64,000 bases of DNA from Curtobacterium herbarum (GTDB lineage Bacteria > Actinomycetota > Actinomycetes > Actinomycetales > Microbacteriaceae). The stretch covers positions 2,790,001 to 2,854,000 of the forward strand of contig NZ_JAFBBT010000001.1 of the NCBI RefSeq assembly GCF_016907335.1, read 5' to 3'. The first letter of the stretch is position 1; the number at the start of each line of letters is the position of its first letter. The translations under genes were made by a program, and so were the position numbers. This document shows, in pieces, positions 51,694-59,420 of the stretch. Below the pieces are notes generated by a model, which saw only the letters and a program-made list of their open reading frames with translations, was not told the DNA's origin and did no database searches.

Positions 51694-54600
51694 GTCACGC
51701 GCGATCCGCCCTCGGGCGTCCGGCGCACCGCGATCCGCTCCGGGATCCGCTGCTTGAGCTCCTCGACGTGGCTGACGATGCCGACCTGGCGTCCGCCGGC
51801 GGTCAGGCGCGACAGCTGGCCGATGACGTCGTCGAGCGTCTCCGGGTCGAGCGTGCCGAAGCCCTCGTCGACGAACAGTGTGCCGAGGGACACCCCGCCG
51901 GCCTCGGCCTGCACGACGTCGGCGAGCCCGAGCGCCAGGCAGAGCGAGAACGTGAAGGTCTCGCCGCCGGACAGGCTCCGCGGGTCCCGCGTGCTGTCGG
52001 TCAGGTGGTCGCGGACGGCCAGCGCGAGCCCGGTCCGACGAGCCCGGGTGCCGGACTCCCGCTCGTCCGAGGTCTCCAGGGTGAACCGGCCCGCGAGCAT
52101 CGCCCGCAGCCGGTCGTTGGCCGCGGCGACGACGTCCTCGAAGCGGCGCATCAGCACGTAGGTGCCGAGGGTGATCCCGGTCGGGTTGACGCTGGTGGCC
52201 GCGGCGGCGATGTCGGCGAGGCGGACCACGGCCCGGCTCTCGGCGCTCGTGGTGTCCCGGGCGCGGACGGCCCGGGCCAGGTCGGTGGCGCACTTCTCGG
52301 CGGCGGTCGCCCGGTCGGCCGCGGCGGCAGCAGCGCGGGTCGCGTCGTCGAGGGCGGCGGCTGCGGCGTCCCGTGCGGCCTGCGCAGCGTCCCGGTCGAG
52401 CACGGCTGGCCCATCGGCGGCGTCTGCATCAGCGGCCGCGGCAGCGGCAGCGGCAGCGGCGGCGTCTGCATCGTCGGCGGCCGCGACCACCGCGGGTTCG
52501 GCGAGTCCGGCCTCCACGACGGCCTGCTCCCGGTCCGCCGCCGCGACGAGTGCCCGCAACCGGTCGGCGTCGGCGCGCCCGAGCGCAGCGGTCCGGGCGG
52601 CGGTGACGTCCGTGAAGCCCTGGGCCTGCAGTGCGGCGTCGACCTCGGCCTTGCGGTCGGCGACGTCCCGCTCGGCGGCGGTCACCCGGTCGTCGAGGTC
52701 CGCGACGGTGCGGAGGACCGTGACGAGGACGTCGACCCGCGCCACGACCTCGGCGAGGGTGGCACCGGCATCGGCGTCGAGGTCCGCCGCGGCCCGGGCC
52801 TCGACGCCGGCACCCGCGGTGACGGCGTGCTCGAGCACGGCCCGGACGGTCTGCCGGGCCTCGTGGACCCGGGCCCGGTCCTCGTCCAGGCGGGACCGGT
52901 CCCCCTCGATCCGGTCGGCGAGCAGCCGGCTCCGGGTGACCAGGTCGGTGTGGTCGTCCTCGAGCGCCCGGGTGGCGCGGTCGTGGGCCTGCAGCCGCCG
53001 TTCGTGTTCCTGCACCGCGGCCGCTGCGGCACGGGCAGCGGCCAGGCGTGCGTCGGCGTCGGCGCGCTGTCGGGCCACCGAGTCGTCGTCGTGCTCGCCG
53101 ACCGCCTCGGTCAACCGGACGAGTTCGGCCCGGGCGACGGCGTGGTCGGCGGTCGCGGCGGCGAGGGCCCGCTCGGCGTCGGCGCGTGCCACCGCGGCGG
53201 CGTCGATCTGCTCGGCGCTCGGGTGGTCGTCCTGCGGTCGTGCCACGGCGGGGTGCTCGACGGCACCGCACACCGGGCACGGGTCGCCGGGGACGAGCGC
53301 GGCGCCGAGCTCACCGGCGAGTCCGGCGATGCGTCGGGCGCGCAGGTCGTTCTCGGTCGCCAGGGCGGCGGAGGCGTGGGCGGCGGCCGTCGTCACCGCG
53401 GCGGCGCGGTCCGCGGTCCGCTCCACGGCGATCCCACGCGCGGCGAGCAGACCCGCCAGCTCCTGGGCCGTCTCGACCGCGCGCTCGGCAGCGCCGGTGT
53501 CGGCAGCGGCCTCGGCGGACCGCGCGGCGTCGAGGACGATCGCGGCACGTTCGTCGGGCCGTGCCGCGAGCGCGGTGGCGGCCTCGGCGAGCCGGGTCTG
53601 CGTCTGCTCGAGGTCGGCCGTCGACGACTGCACGGCGGCGGCACGCTGGTCGAGGGACTGCTCGAGGTCGACCAGGTGCCGGATCTCGGAGCGGACCGTG
53701 GTGAGCCGGTCGTGCGTGTCCCGGGGCGCGTGGTCGGTGACCTCGTGCCGGTCCCGGACGGCCGAGCGTTCCCCGACCAGTGCGGTCAGCCGGTCCTCGG
53801 CGGCGGCGGCCCCGTCCGCGACGGCGACGACGACCGCGGCGTGGTCGGCGAGGCCCAGGGCGGTCCGGTGGCCTGCGATCGCCGGAGCGTCCGCCGCCAG
53901 GGCGTCCTGCCGGGCGAGCAGTCCGCGCCGTCGGTCGAGCGCCGCCAGCCGGGTGGTCACGTCGTGCAGGTGGGCGACGGCGTGCTCGGCGTCGGCACGT
54001 GCCCGGGTACGAGCCTGTTCGAGTTCGGTGGCGGTCCCCCGCAGTCCCACGACGACGTCCGGTGCCTGCGACTCGTCGACGTCGTCGTCCCCGGACGCCT
54101 GCCGGAACCGGCCGAGGGCGTCACGCACCCGGGCGTCCGCGGCCTCGACCTCTGCCACGGCCGTCCGGCGTCGGGCAGCGAGTTCGTCGGCGGTCCGGTC
54201 GTAGATCGCGGTGCCGAACAGGGACTGCAGGAGCTTCCGACGGTCCTCGCCCGGGGCGCGCAGGAACCGTTGGAACTCACCCTGCGGCAGGACCACGGTC
54301 TGCAGGAACTGGTCGCGGTTCAGCCCGATGATCCGGGCGATCTCGACGCCGATCTCCGGCGCCCGGTGCGAGATCGGTTCGCCGACCAGGTCCGACGGGT
54401 CGGCCAGCCGGACCAGCTGCGCCGAGGACTGCTGCCGGATCGTGCCGGTACCGCGCTGCTTCGGGCGGTCGTACGGCGGGGTGCGGCGGACGCGGTACAC
54501 GCCGGCACTCGTCTCGAACACCAGGTCGACGAAGGGTTCCACCGCGGGGTCGGCGTGCTGGCTGTGCAGGCGATCGGTGCTGGCGTCGCTGCCGGCCAGG

Positions 54601-54764
54601 CCGCCGTACAGGGCGTAGACGACGGCGTCGATGATGGTCGACTTGCCCGACCCGGTCGGCCCCTCGAGCAGGAACACCCCGGAGGCGGCCAGGGACGCGA
54701 AGTCGATCGACACCAGGTCCGGGTACGGCCCGACGGCGCGGAGTTCCAGGCGGTGCAGGTACAT
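51681..54764 (-). CDS. sbcC: SMC-family exonuclease subunit SbcC
   Basis: 1027 residues. Walker A GPTGSGKS (35-42), long Ala/Arg/Asp coiled coils, the zinc hook CPVC at about 495-498, the signature LSGGETFTF near 927 and Walker B with DEGFGTLD (about 965-972). With SbcD it forms a nuclease that opens hairpins and trims ends. The start overlaps the sbcD stop by one base (TGATG). Confidence 0.95.
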   Translation of the reverse strand: MYLHRLELRAVGPYPDLVSIDFASLAASGVFLLEGPTGSGKSTIIDAVVYALYGGLAGSDASTDRLHSQHADPAVEPFVDLVFETSAGVYRVRRTPPYDRPKQRGTGTIRQQSSAQLVRLADPSDLVGEPISHRAPEIGVEIARIIGLNRDQFLQTVVLPQGEFQRFLRAPGEDRRKLLQSLFGTAIYDRTADELAARRRTAVAEVEAADARVRDALGRFRQASGDDDVDESQAPDVVVGLRGTATELEQARTRARADAEHAVAHLHDVTTRLAALDRRRGLLARQDALAADAPAIAGHRTALGLADHAAVVVAVADGAAAAEDRLTALVGERSAVRDRHEVTDHAPRDTHDRLTTVRSEIRHLVDLEQSLDQRAAAVQSSTADLEQTQTRLAEAATALAARPDERAAIVLDAARSAEAAADTGAAERAVETAQELAGLLAARGIAVERTADRAAAVTTAAAHASAALATENDLRARRIAGLAGELGAALVPGDPCPVCGAVEHPAVARPQDDHPSAEQIDAAAVARADAERALAAATADHAVARAELVRLTEAVGEHDDDSVARQRADADARLAAARAAAAAVQEHERRLQAHDRATRALEDDHTDLVTRSRLLADRIEGDRSRLDEDRARVHEARQTVRAVLEHAVTAGAGVEARAAADLDADAGATLAEVVARVDVLVTVLRTVADLDDRVTAAERDVADRKAEVDAALQAQGFTDVTAARTAALGRADADRLRALVAAADREQAVVEAGLAEPAVVAAADDADAAAAAAAAAAADADAADGPAVLDRDAAQAARDAAAAALDDATRAAAAAADRATAAEKCATDLARAVRARDTTSAESRAVVRLADIAAAATSVNPTGITLGTYVLMRRFEDVVAAANDRLRAMLAGRFTLETSDERESGTRARRTGLALAVRDHLTDSTRDPRSLSGGETFTFSLCLALGLADVVQAEAGGVSLGTLFVDEGFGTLDPETLDDVIGQLSRLTAGGRQVGIVSHVEELKQRIPERIAVRRTPEGGSRVTTTV

Positions 54765-55933
54765 CAGCGTGCCCCCTGCTCGGCGAGCGCGGCGGCCGCG
54801 GACTCGTACGCGTCGCGGAGGATCGCGAGCTCGACGTCGTCCGGTGCGCCGCCGGTGGCGTAGGTGACGAAGTCGGCGGCGACCTCCACCGGGTCACTCG
54901 TCGCGCTGACCGTCCGCGCGGCCGAGCGCTCCGGGGCGTCGGCGGGCTCGTGGGTGATCGCGAGCGCGTGCGGGAAGCGGTCCTTCACCCGGGCGTACAG
55001 CCGCTCGGGGTGCACGGTGTCGGTGACGGCGACGCGGACCCAGGCGTCGACGTGTTCGGCGAACACCCCGGACTCGATCTGCTCGATGCTGCCGCGGACG
55101 TCGACGAGGGGACGGGGCACCGGGGTCGGCAGGAGCTCGACCGCGACCGCGCCGTCCGCCGCCAGGTCGACGAGCGTCACGGACTTGGTGTGGTTCCGCT
55201 CGCCGAACGAGAACGCCAGCGGGGAGCCCGCGTACCGGATGCGGTCCCCGGCCCCGACGCGCTGCGGGCCGTGCAGGTGTCCGAGGGCGACGTAGTCGAC
55301 GCCGTCGAAGGTGGACTCGGCGACACGGTCGACCCCGCCGACGCGGATGTCCTGCTCGCTGTCGCTGGCCAGGGCGCCCCCGACGAAGGCGTGCGCGACG
55401 ACGACCGAGCGGGTGCCCGGACGGCCGGCCAGGTCGGCACGGACCCGGTCCATCGCGGCTCCGACGACGGCCTGGTGCGAGCGGGCGAGGGGTTCGTCCG
55501 GCACCGGCGCGAGCGCGTACCGGACCATGTCGGGCTGCAGGTAGGGCAGGCCGTACACGGCGACCGGACCGCCCCCGTCGTCGGCGTCGACGAGCACCGG
55601 TTCCGCCAGACGGGACGGCTCGGCGAGGATCCGGACGCGATCGCTCATCACCCCGGCGCCGAACCCGAGCCGGACCGCGGAGTCGTGGTTGCCCGGCGTC
55701 ACGACGACCGTCGCGGTCTCGGACAGCCGTTCGAGCACGTGCGAGAGCATCTGGACGGCCTCGACCGGCGGGATCGCCCGGTCGTAGACGTCGCCGGCGA
55801 CGACCACGAGGTCGACCGCGCGATCGCGCACCACCTGCACGAGGTGGTCGAGGAACACCGCCTGGTGCTCGAGCAGGTCGGCACCGAGCAGCGTGCGTCC
55901 GAGGTGCCAGTCGCCCGTGTGCAGGATCCGCAT
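54764..55933 (-). CDS. sbcD: Exonuclease subunit SbcD (Mre11-type)
   Basis: 389 residues from the ATG at 55933. The phosphoesterase motifs are GDWHLG (7-12), AGDVYDR (46-52), GNHDS (81-85) and a histidine pair in VVVAHAFVGGA and LGHLHGPQ. It carries a C-terminal capping domain. TACCGT lies 7 nt before the ATG, so the sbcDC operon is probably leaderless. Confidence 0.95.
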   Translation of the reverse strand: MRILHTGDWHLGRTLLGADLLEHQAVFLDHLVQVVRDRAVDLVVVAGDVYDRAIPPVEAVQMLSHVLERLSETATVVVTPGNHDSAVRLGFGAGVMSDRVRILAEPSRLAEPVLVDADDGGGPVAVYGLPYLQPDMVRYALAPVPDEPLARSHQAVVGAAMDRVRADLAGRPGTRSVVVAHAFVGGALASDSEQDIRVGGVDRVAESTFDGVDYVALGHLHGPQRVGAGDRIRYAGSPLAFSFGERNHTKSVTLVDLAADGAVAVELLPTPVPRPLVDVRGSIEQIESGVFAEHVDAWVRVAVTDTVHPERLYARVKDRFPHALAITHEPADAPERSAARTVSATSDPVEVAADFVTYATGGAPDDVELAILRDAYESAAAALAEQGAR

Positions 55934-55996
55934 GCGAGCCACGGTAACGGCCGCCGCGGACATCCCGGGACGCCGTGCGGGACCGGTGGAGGACGG

Positions 55997-57292
55997 TCAG
56001 GCGACGCACTCCGCGGCGGCGCCGATGCCGGCGATCGTGAAGGTCCGGACCGTGACCGTGGTCGTGCCCTGAGCGGCGACCGTCCATCCGGCGCCGTAGT
56101 CCGCGCGCAGGGTCAGGACGGTGGAGCCCCCGAGCGACAGCCCGCTGCCGCCCGTCAGGGTCAACGACTGCGGTGTCCCCGTCGCTGACGCGGTGGTCCC
56201 GGTGACGCCGGCCACGGCGGTGGAGCCGCTCATCAGCTCGGTTCGGACCGGCGCATCACCACCGGTCGCGACCCAGGAGACCGTGGCGGTCTTCACACCC
56301 AGGGGCGAGGTGTTCGAGGTGCACTTCAACGACGAGAGGACGGTGGGACGGAGCGTCGCGAGCTGCACGCCCGGGTTGACCGTCCGTGCGGTCCACGGCG
56401 CGGCGACCGCGGCCCCCGGCAGGAGCGCCGCGACCACCGCTGCCGTCACGACCACGGCGACGCCGCCGCCCCGGCGGACGTGTCGCTGTCGCTTCCGGTG
56501 CTGCGCCGCGGCCTGCACCCGTGCCGCCCGCCGCCCCGGGGCGGCACCGGAGCCGGCGACGGTCGCGGTCCGGTGGGACTCGCCGGACGGGAGGCCCGTG
56601 GCGGCGCGGTGCCGCGCCTCCCGTCCGCCTCGTGCGCGCGTGCCCGGTCCGCCGGCGTCGTCACCAGGCCCGGCGGGTCCACCAGGGCCGTCCGGCCCAC
56701 CGGGCCCGTCCGGCTCGTCGCTGCCGACGGCCGCTGCCTCGCTGCGTCGCCGGATCCGCCCGTCGGCCCGACAGAGGGCGAGGAGCGCGACGAAGCCGAG
56801 CACGACGACCGCGACACGGGCCCACTCGCCGGTCCGCACCCACACGATCGGCGCAGCCACGTACGGGATCCGGAGGTACCCGACCCCGTGCACGGCCGAG
56901 CGGTGCAGGGGTGTCGAGTCGGACTGCGGGTTCGCATCGCCCTTCGTGATGATCGTGCGGTCCGGGCCGTCACTGACGTACCGGTGCATCCGCAGGAGCC
57001 CGTCCTGGTCCGGGTCGTCCGCCAGCAGGACGCGCCCCGCCTTCACCTGGTCGGACGCGACCGGTCGGGACACGACGACGTCGCCCGGCATCAGCCGCGG
57101 CTCCATCGAGCCCGTCATCACGGTGGTCGGGGACCAGCCGATGGCCGCGGGTGCCGCAGCCCAGAGCGCGAGCCCGAGCAGGGTGATGACGACCCCGCGT
57201 GCGGAGGCCGCGACGACGACACGGCCCCAGTCGAGGGCGACACGGGCACGGGTCTGCGGGGTGGACCCACCGCTGACTTCGCTGCTCACCAT
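55997..57292 (-). CDS. SipW-type signal peptidase I fused to a secreted beta-rich domain
   Basis: 431 residues in two parts. The first is an ER/SipW-type signal peptidase: helix about 33-52, catalytic Ser62 in TGSMEP, His103 in RMHRYV replacing the lysine of ordinary type I enzymes, the KGDAN motif (117-121), and helix about 158-175. Then follow a Gly/Pro/Asp-rich linker (about 190-215), a basic stretch (222-274) and a third hydrophobic segment (about 276-298) ending in AVAAP, which looks like a cleavable signal site. The remaining 130 residues are beta-rich with Cys324 and Cys429. The enzyme may cut its own C-terminal domain loose. The gene follows a TasA-like gene by 60 bp. A GGGAGGC palindrome lies inside the coding sequence at 56584-56627. 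Confidence 0.82.
   Translation of the reverse strand: MVSSEVSGGSTPQTRARVALDWGRVVVAASARGVVITLLGLALWAAAPAAIGWSPTTVMTGSMEPRLMPGDVVVSRPVASDQVKAGRVLLADDPDQDGLLRMHRYVSDGPDRTIITKGDANPQSDSTPLHRSAVHGVGYLRIPYVAAPIVWVRTGEWARVAVVVLGFVALLALCRADGRIRRRSEAAAVGSDEPDGPGGPDGPGGPAGPGDDAGGPGTRARGGREARHRAATGLPSGESHRTATVAGSGAAPGRRAARVQAAAQHRKRQRHVRRGGGVAVVVTAAVVAALLPGAAVAAPWTARTVNPGVQLATLRPTVLSSLKCTSNTSPLGVKTATVSWVATGGDAPVRTELMSGSTAVAGVTGTTASATGTPQSLTLTGGSGLSLGGSTVLTLRADYGAGWTVAAQGTTTVTVRTFTIAGIGAAAECVA
56584..56627. repeat. GGGAGGC palindrome inside a coding sequence
   Basis: CGGACGGGAGGC (56584-56595) and GCCTCCCGTCCG (56616-56627) are exact 12-bp arms. It encodes residues about 222-236 of the signal peptidase fusion, in frame and within the disordered linker. 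Confidence 0.75.
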
Positions 57293-57352
57293 GACTGCCT
57301 TCGACCGGGGCCTGTGTGTGGTGCGGGATCCGACGCCGGGGCGTCAGTCCGC

Positions 57353-57946
57353 TCAGGAGTTCTGGGCCTCCCAGGTGAGCCCGAGCGAGGCGGTGCCGCC
57401 CATGACCGTGCTCGGCGCGCTGGTCGGCACCGTGTACGTGATCTTGTAGACCTGCGTGCCGGCACCGTTCGGCGCCCACGAGCCGACCCCGGTCGAGTAG
57501 TCGGTCTTCGACGAGCCGAACGACGCGAGGGTGCCGGAGAACACCGTGCCGCCGGTCGTGGCGGCGACGAAGTTGGTGCACGACCCGAAGCCGCCGCCGG
57601 TGCCCTGCTCGACCGTCAGGTTGATGGAGCTCGACAGCGCGTTGGTCGTCGCGGCCCCGGTGCCGTACAGCTTCACCGCGGACGGCAGCGTCCCGGTGGA
57701 GGTGACGGTGATGCAGTTGGACCCGGTCGAGCCGGGCTTCAGCGCGGTGGCGTTGAACAGCGCCGAGCTGGAGTCGTCGTCGGTGAGGGCGACGCTGCCC
57801 GCCTTCCAGTTGCTCGTCGGGTTGTCGGTCGTCGCCGAGAAGGCGGAGTAGGAGGCCGTCGAGACGACGGCGCCGGAGGCGATGAGCGCGACCGGGATGG
57901 CGATCCAGGCGGCGAGGCGGGCAGCACGAGGCGTTGCAGAGGACAT
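57353..57946 (-). CDS. TasA/camelysin-like secreted protein with SipW-dependent signal
   Basis: 197 residues from the ATG at 57946 (AGGAG 8 nt upstream). The N-terminus has a hydrophobic core (about 11-30) followed by TASYSAFSATTDN, the site typical of SipW-dependent signal peptides. The mature domain is beta-rich, Ser/Thr/Gly-rich, with Cys78 and Cys113. Such proteins build fibres or sit on the surface. It lies upstream of the SipW-type peptidase gene in the same orientation, so enzyme and substrate are probably co-expressed. Confidence 0.8.
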   Translation of the reverse strand: MSSATPRAARLAAWIAIPVALIASGAVVSTASYSAFSATTDNPTSNWKAGSVALTDDDSSSALFNATALKPGSTGSNCITVTSTGTLPSAVKLYGTGAATTNALSSSINLTVEQGTGGGFGSCTNFVAATTGGTVFSGTLASFGSSKTDYSTGVGSWAPNGAGTQVYKITYTVPTSAPSTVMGGTASLGLTWEAQNS

Positions 57947-58075
57947 GGCGGTGCTCCTGAGGAGAAGTTGTCTGATCGGTGGTCCGGCCGGGTCCGCGGT
58001 GGTTGGTCGCGCTGCGTGCCGAGGTGGTACGACGATCAAGTTACTTCGCAGGCGTGCTGCTCACAAGGAAAGGGA

Positions 58076-58095
58076 CACCCCCTCTCCTGGGGGTG
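58076..58095. promoter_or_regulatory. Small hairpin in the TasA-like/MarR divergent gap
   Basis: CACCCCC-tctcct-GGGGGTG in the 247-bp gap 57947-58193. It may be an operator or part of the leader. No gene is seen in the gap. Confidence 0.4.
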
Positions 58096-58193
58096 GACGC
58101 GGCACCGGCCCGAGCGGATGATGACGAGCACGGCGTTCGCCTCGCGGCCATCCGTCCGCACCCGCCCTCGCCCGAGAAGAGCTCCTCCCCCGC

Positions 58194-58730
58194 ATGTCGG
58201 AAACCCCCTCGAACCCCCCGTTCCTCCTCGCCACCCCGCTCCCCGGTGCGGCCCCCACCTCACCCGTGGTGGTGGCGCCCACGACCGGGGACGGCGACGA
58301 CCTCACCGACCTGATGGCAGCGTTCCGTCGCTTCCAGACCCAGAACGCGCGGGTGCTGACCCGCGAGAGCACCGCCCGGGGACTCAACGCCACCGACACC
58401 CGGTTGGTGTTCTTCCTCGAGACGGCCGTCGGCGGCGCCACCCCGAAGCAGGCGGGCGAGTACCTCGGGCTCTCGACCGGAGCGACCACCTCGCTCATCG
58501 ACCGCCTGGAGCGGCACGGCCACCTCGTGCGGCGCCCGAACCCCACCGACCGTCGGAGCGTGCTGCTGCACCTCACCCCCTCGGGTGCGGCCGTCGCGCA
58601 GCAGATCAGCGCGGTCTGGTCGGCTGCCGTCCGCGAGGTCGTCGCCCCGGCGGACCGCGCTCGACTCGCGACGCAGTTCTCGCTGTTCGGCACGGCACTC
58701 GAGCGTCACTCCGGAGCCACCAGCGTCTGA
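58194..58730 (+). CDS. MarR family transcriptional regulator
   Basis: 178 residues. The winged helix lies at about 75-130 (AGEYLGLSTGATTSLIDRLERHGHL; wing RPNPTDRRSV). The N-terminal 35 residues are Pro/Thr-rich and disordered. It is divergent from the TasA-like/peptidase operon and 26 bp upstream of the DinB gene, so either may be its target. Confidence 0.88.
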   Translation: MSETPSNPPFLLATPLPGAAPTSPVVVAPTTGDGDDLTDLMAAFRRFQTQNARVLTRESTARGLNATDTRLVFFLETAVGGATPKQAGEYLGLSTGATTSLIDRLERHGHLVRRPNPTDRRSVLLHLTPSGAAVAQQISAVWSAAVREVVAPADRARLATQFSLFGTALERHSGATSV

Positions 58731-58756
58731 ACCCGAGCGAGCGTAGCGTCGGGGAC

Positions 58757-59266
58757 ATGACCCCCGCCGAACTCCTCGTCGAAGCCTTCTCCCGCGTCCC
58801 CGAGACGGTCGCACGTGCCGTCGACGGTCTGTCCGAGGACCAGCTCGCCTCCCGACCGGCCACCGGCGCCAACACGCTCGCCTGGCTCGCCTGGCACATC
58901 GCGCGCGGCCAGGACGCCCAGATCGCCGACCTCGCCGGGTCCGAGCAGGTCTGGACCGCCGACGGCTGGGTCGAGCGGTTCGGCCTGCCGTTCCCCGCCG
59001 AGGCGCTCGGGTACGGCATGTCCCGTGACGACGTCGGTCGTGTCCGCGCGTCCGCCGAGCTCCTGAACGGCTACCTCGGCGCGGTGCACGAGCGCACCGT
59101 CGCCTACCTGCACACCCTGTCGCCCGAGGACCTGGACACCGTCGTCGACGAGGCCTGGGACCCGCCCGTCACGGTCGGCGTCCGCCTCGTCAGCATCCTC
59201 GACGACTGCGTCCAGCACGCCGGACAGGCCGGCTACGCGCGCGGGGTGCTGTTCTTCAACCGCTGA
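58757..59266 (+). CDS. DinB/DUF664-family protein
   Basis: 169 residues. A four-helix bundle with the metal-binding histidines in TLAWLAWHIARGQD (about 40-53) and CVQHAGQAGYARGVL (about 151-165). Relatives include mycothiol- or bacillithiol-dependent transferases. TAGCGT lies 7 nt before the ATG and no ribosome site is seen. Confidence 0.85.
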   Translation: MTPAELLVEAFSRVPETVARAVDGLSEDQLASRPATGANTLAWLAWHIARGQDAQIADLAGSEQVWTADGWVERFGLPFPAEALGYGMSRDDVGRVRASAELLNGYLGAVHERTVAYLHTLSPEDLDTVVDEAWDPPVTVGVRLVSILDDCVQHAGQAGYARGVLFFNR

Positions 59267-59355
59267 CGCGGGTCGCGCGACGCGACGGACGACGGACGGA
59301 CGGGAGGCGGGCCCCACCCGCCGGTACCGGCGTGACGCGCCAGCGGCACGACGGC

Positions 59356-59405
59356 CGTGACGGGAGGGACGGTACCAGCTGGTACCGGGCCTCCCGTCCG
59401 TCACG
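59356..59405. terminator. Bidirectional GGGAGGC-type palindrome
   Basis: CGTGACGGGAGG (59356-59367) pairs with CCTCCCGT..GTCACG (59390-59405) and encloses a perfect CGGTACCAGCTGGTACCG core. Another GGACGGGAGGC with a GGCGGG/CCCGCC hairpin precedes it near 59298-59322. It separates the convergent DinB and helicase genes. Confidence 0.75.
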
Positions 59406-59420
59406 TGGTGCGTGCGCCGA

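Noticed and set aside
51768..54863. Long plus-strand frame antisense to sbcC
   Set aside because: sbcC has Walker A, zinc hook and signature motifs; the antisense frame is a composition artefact.
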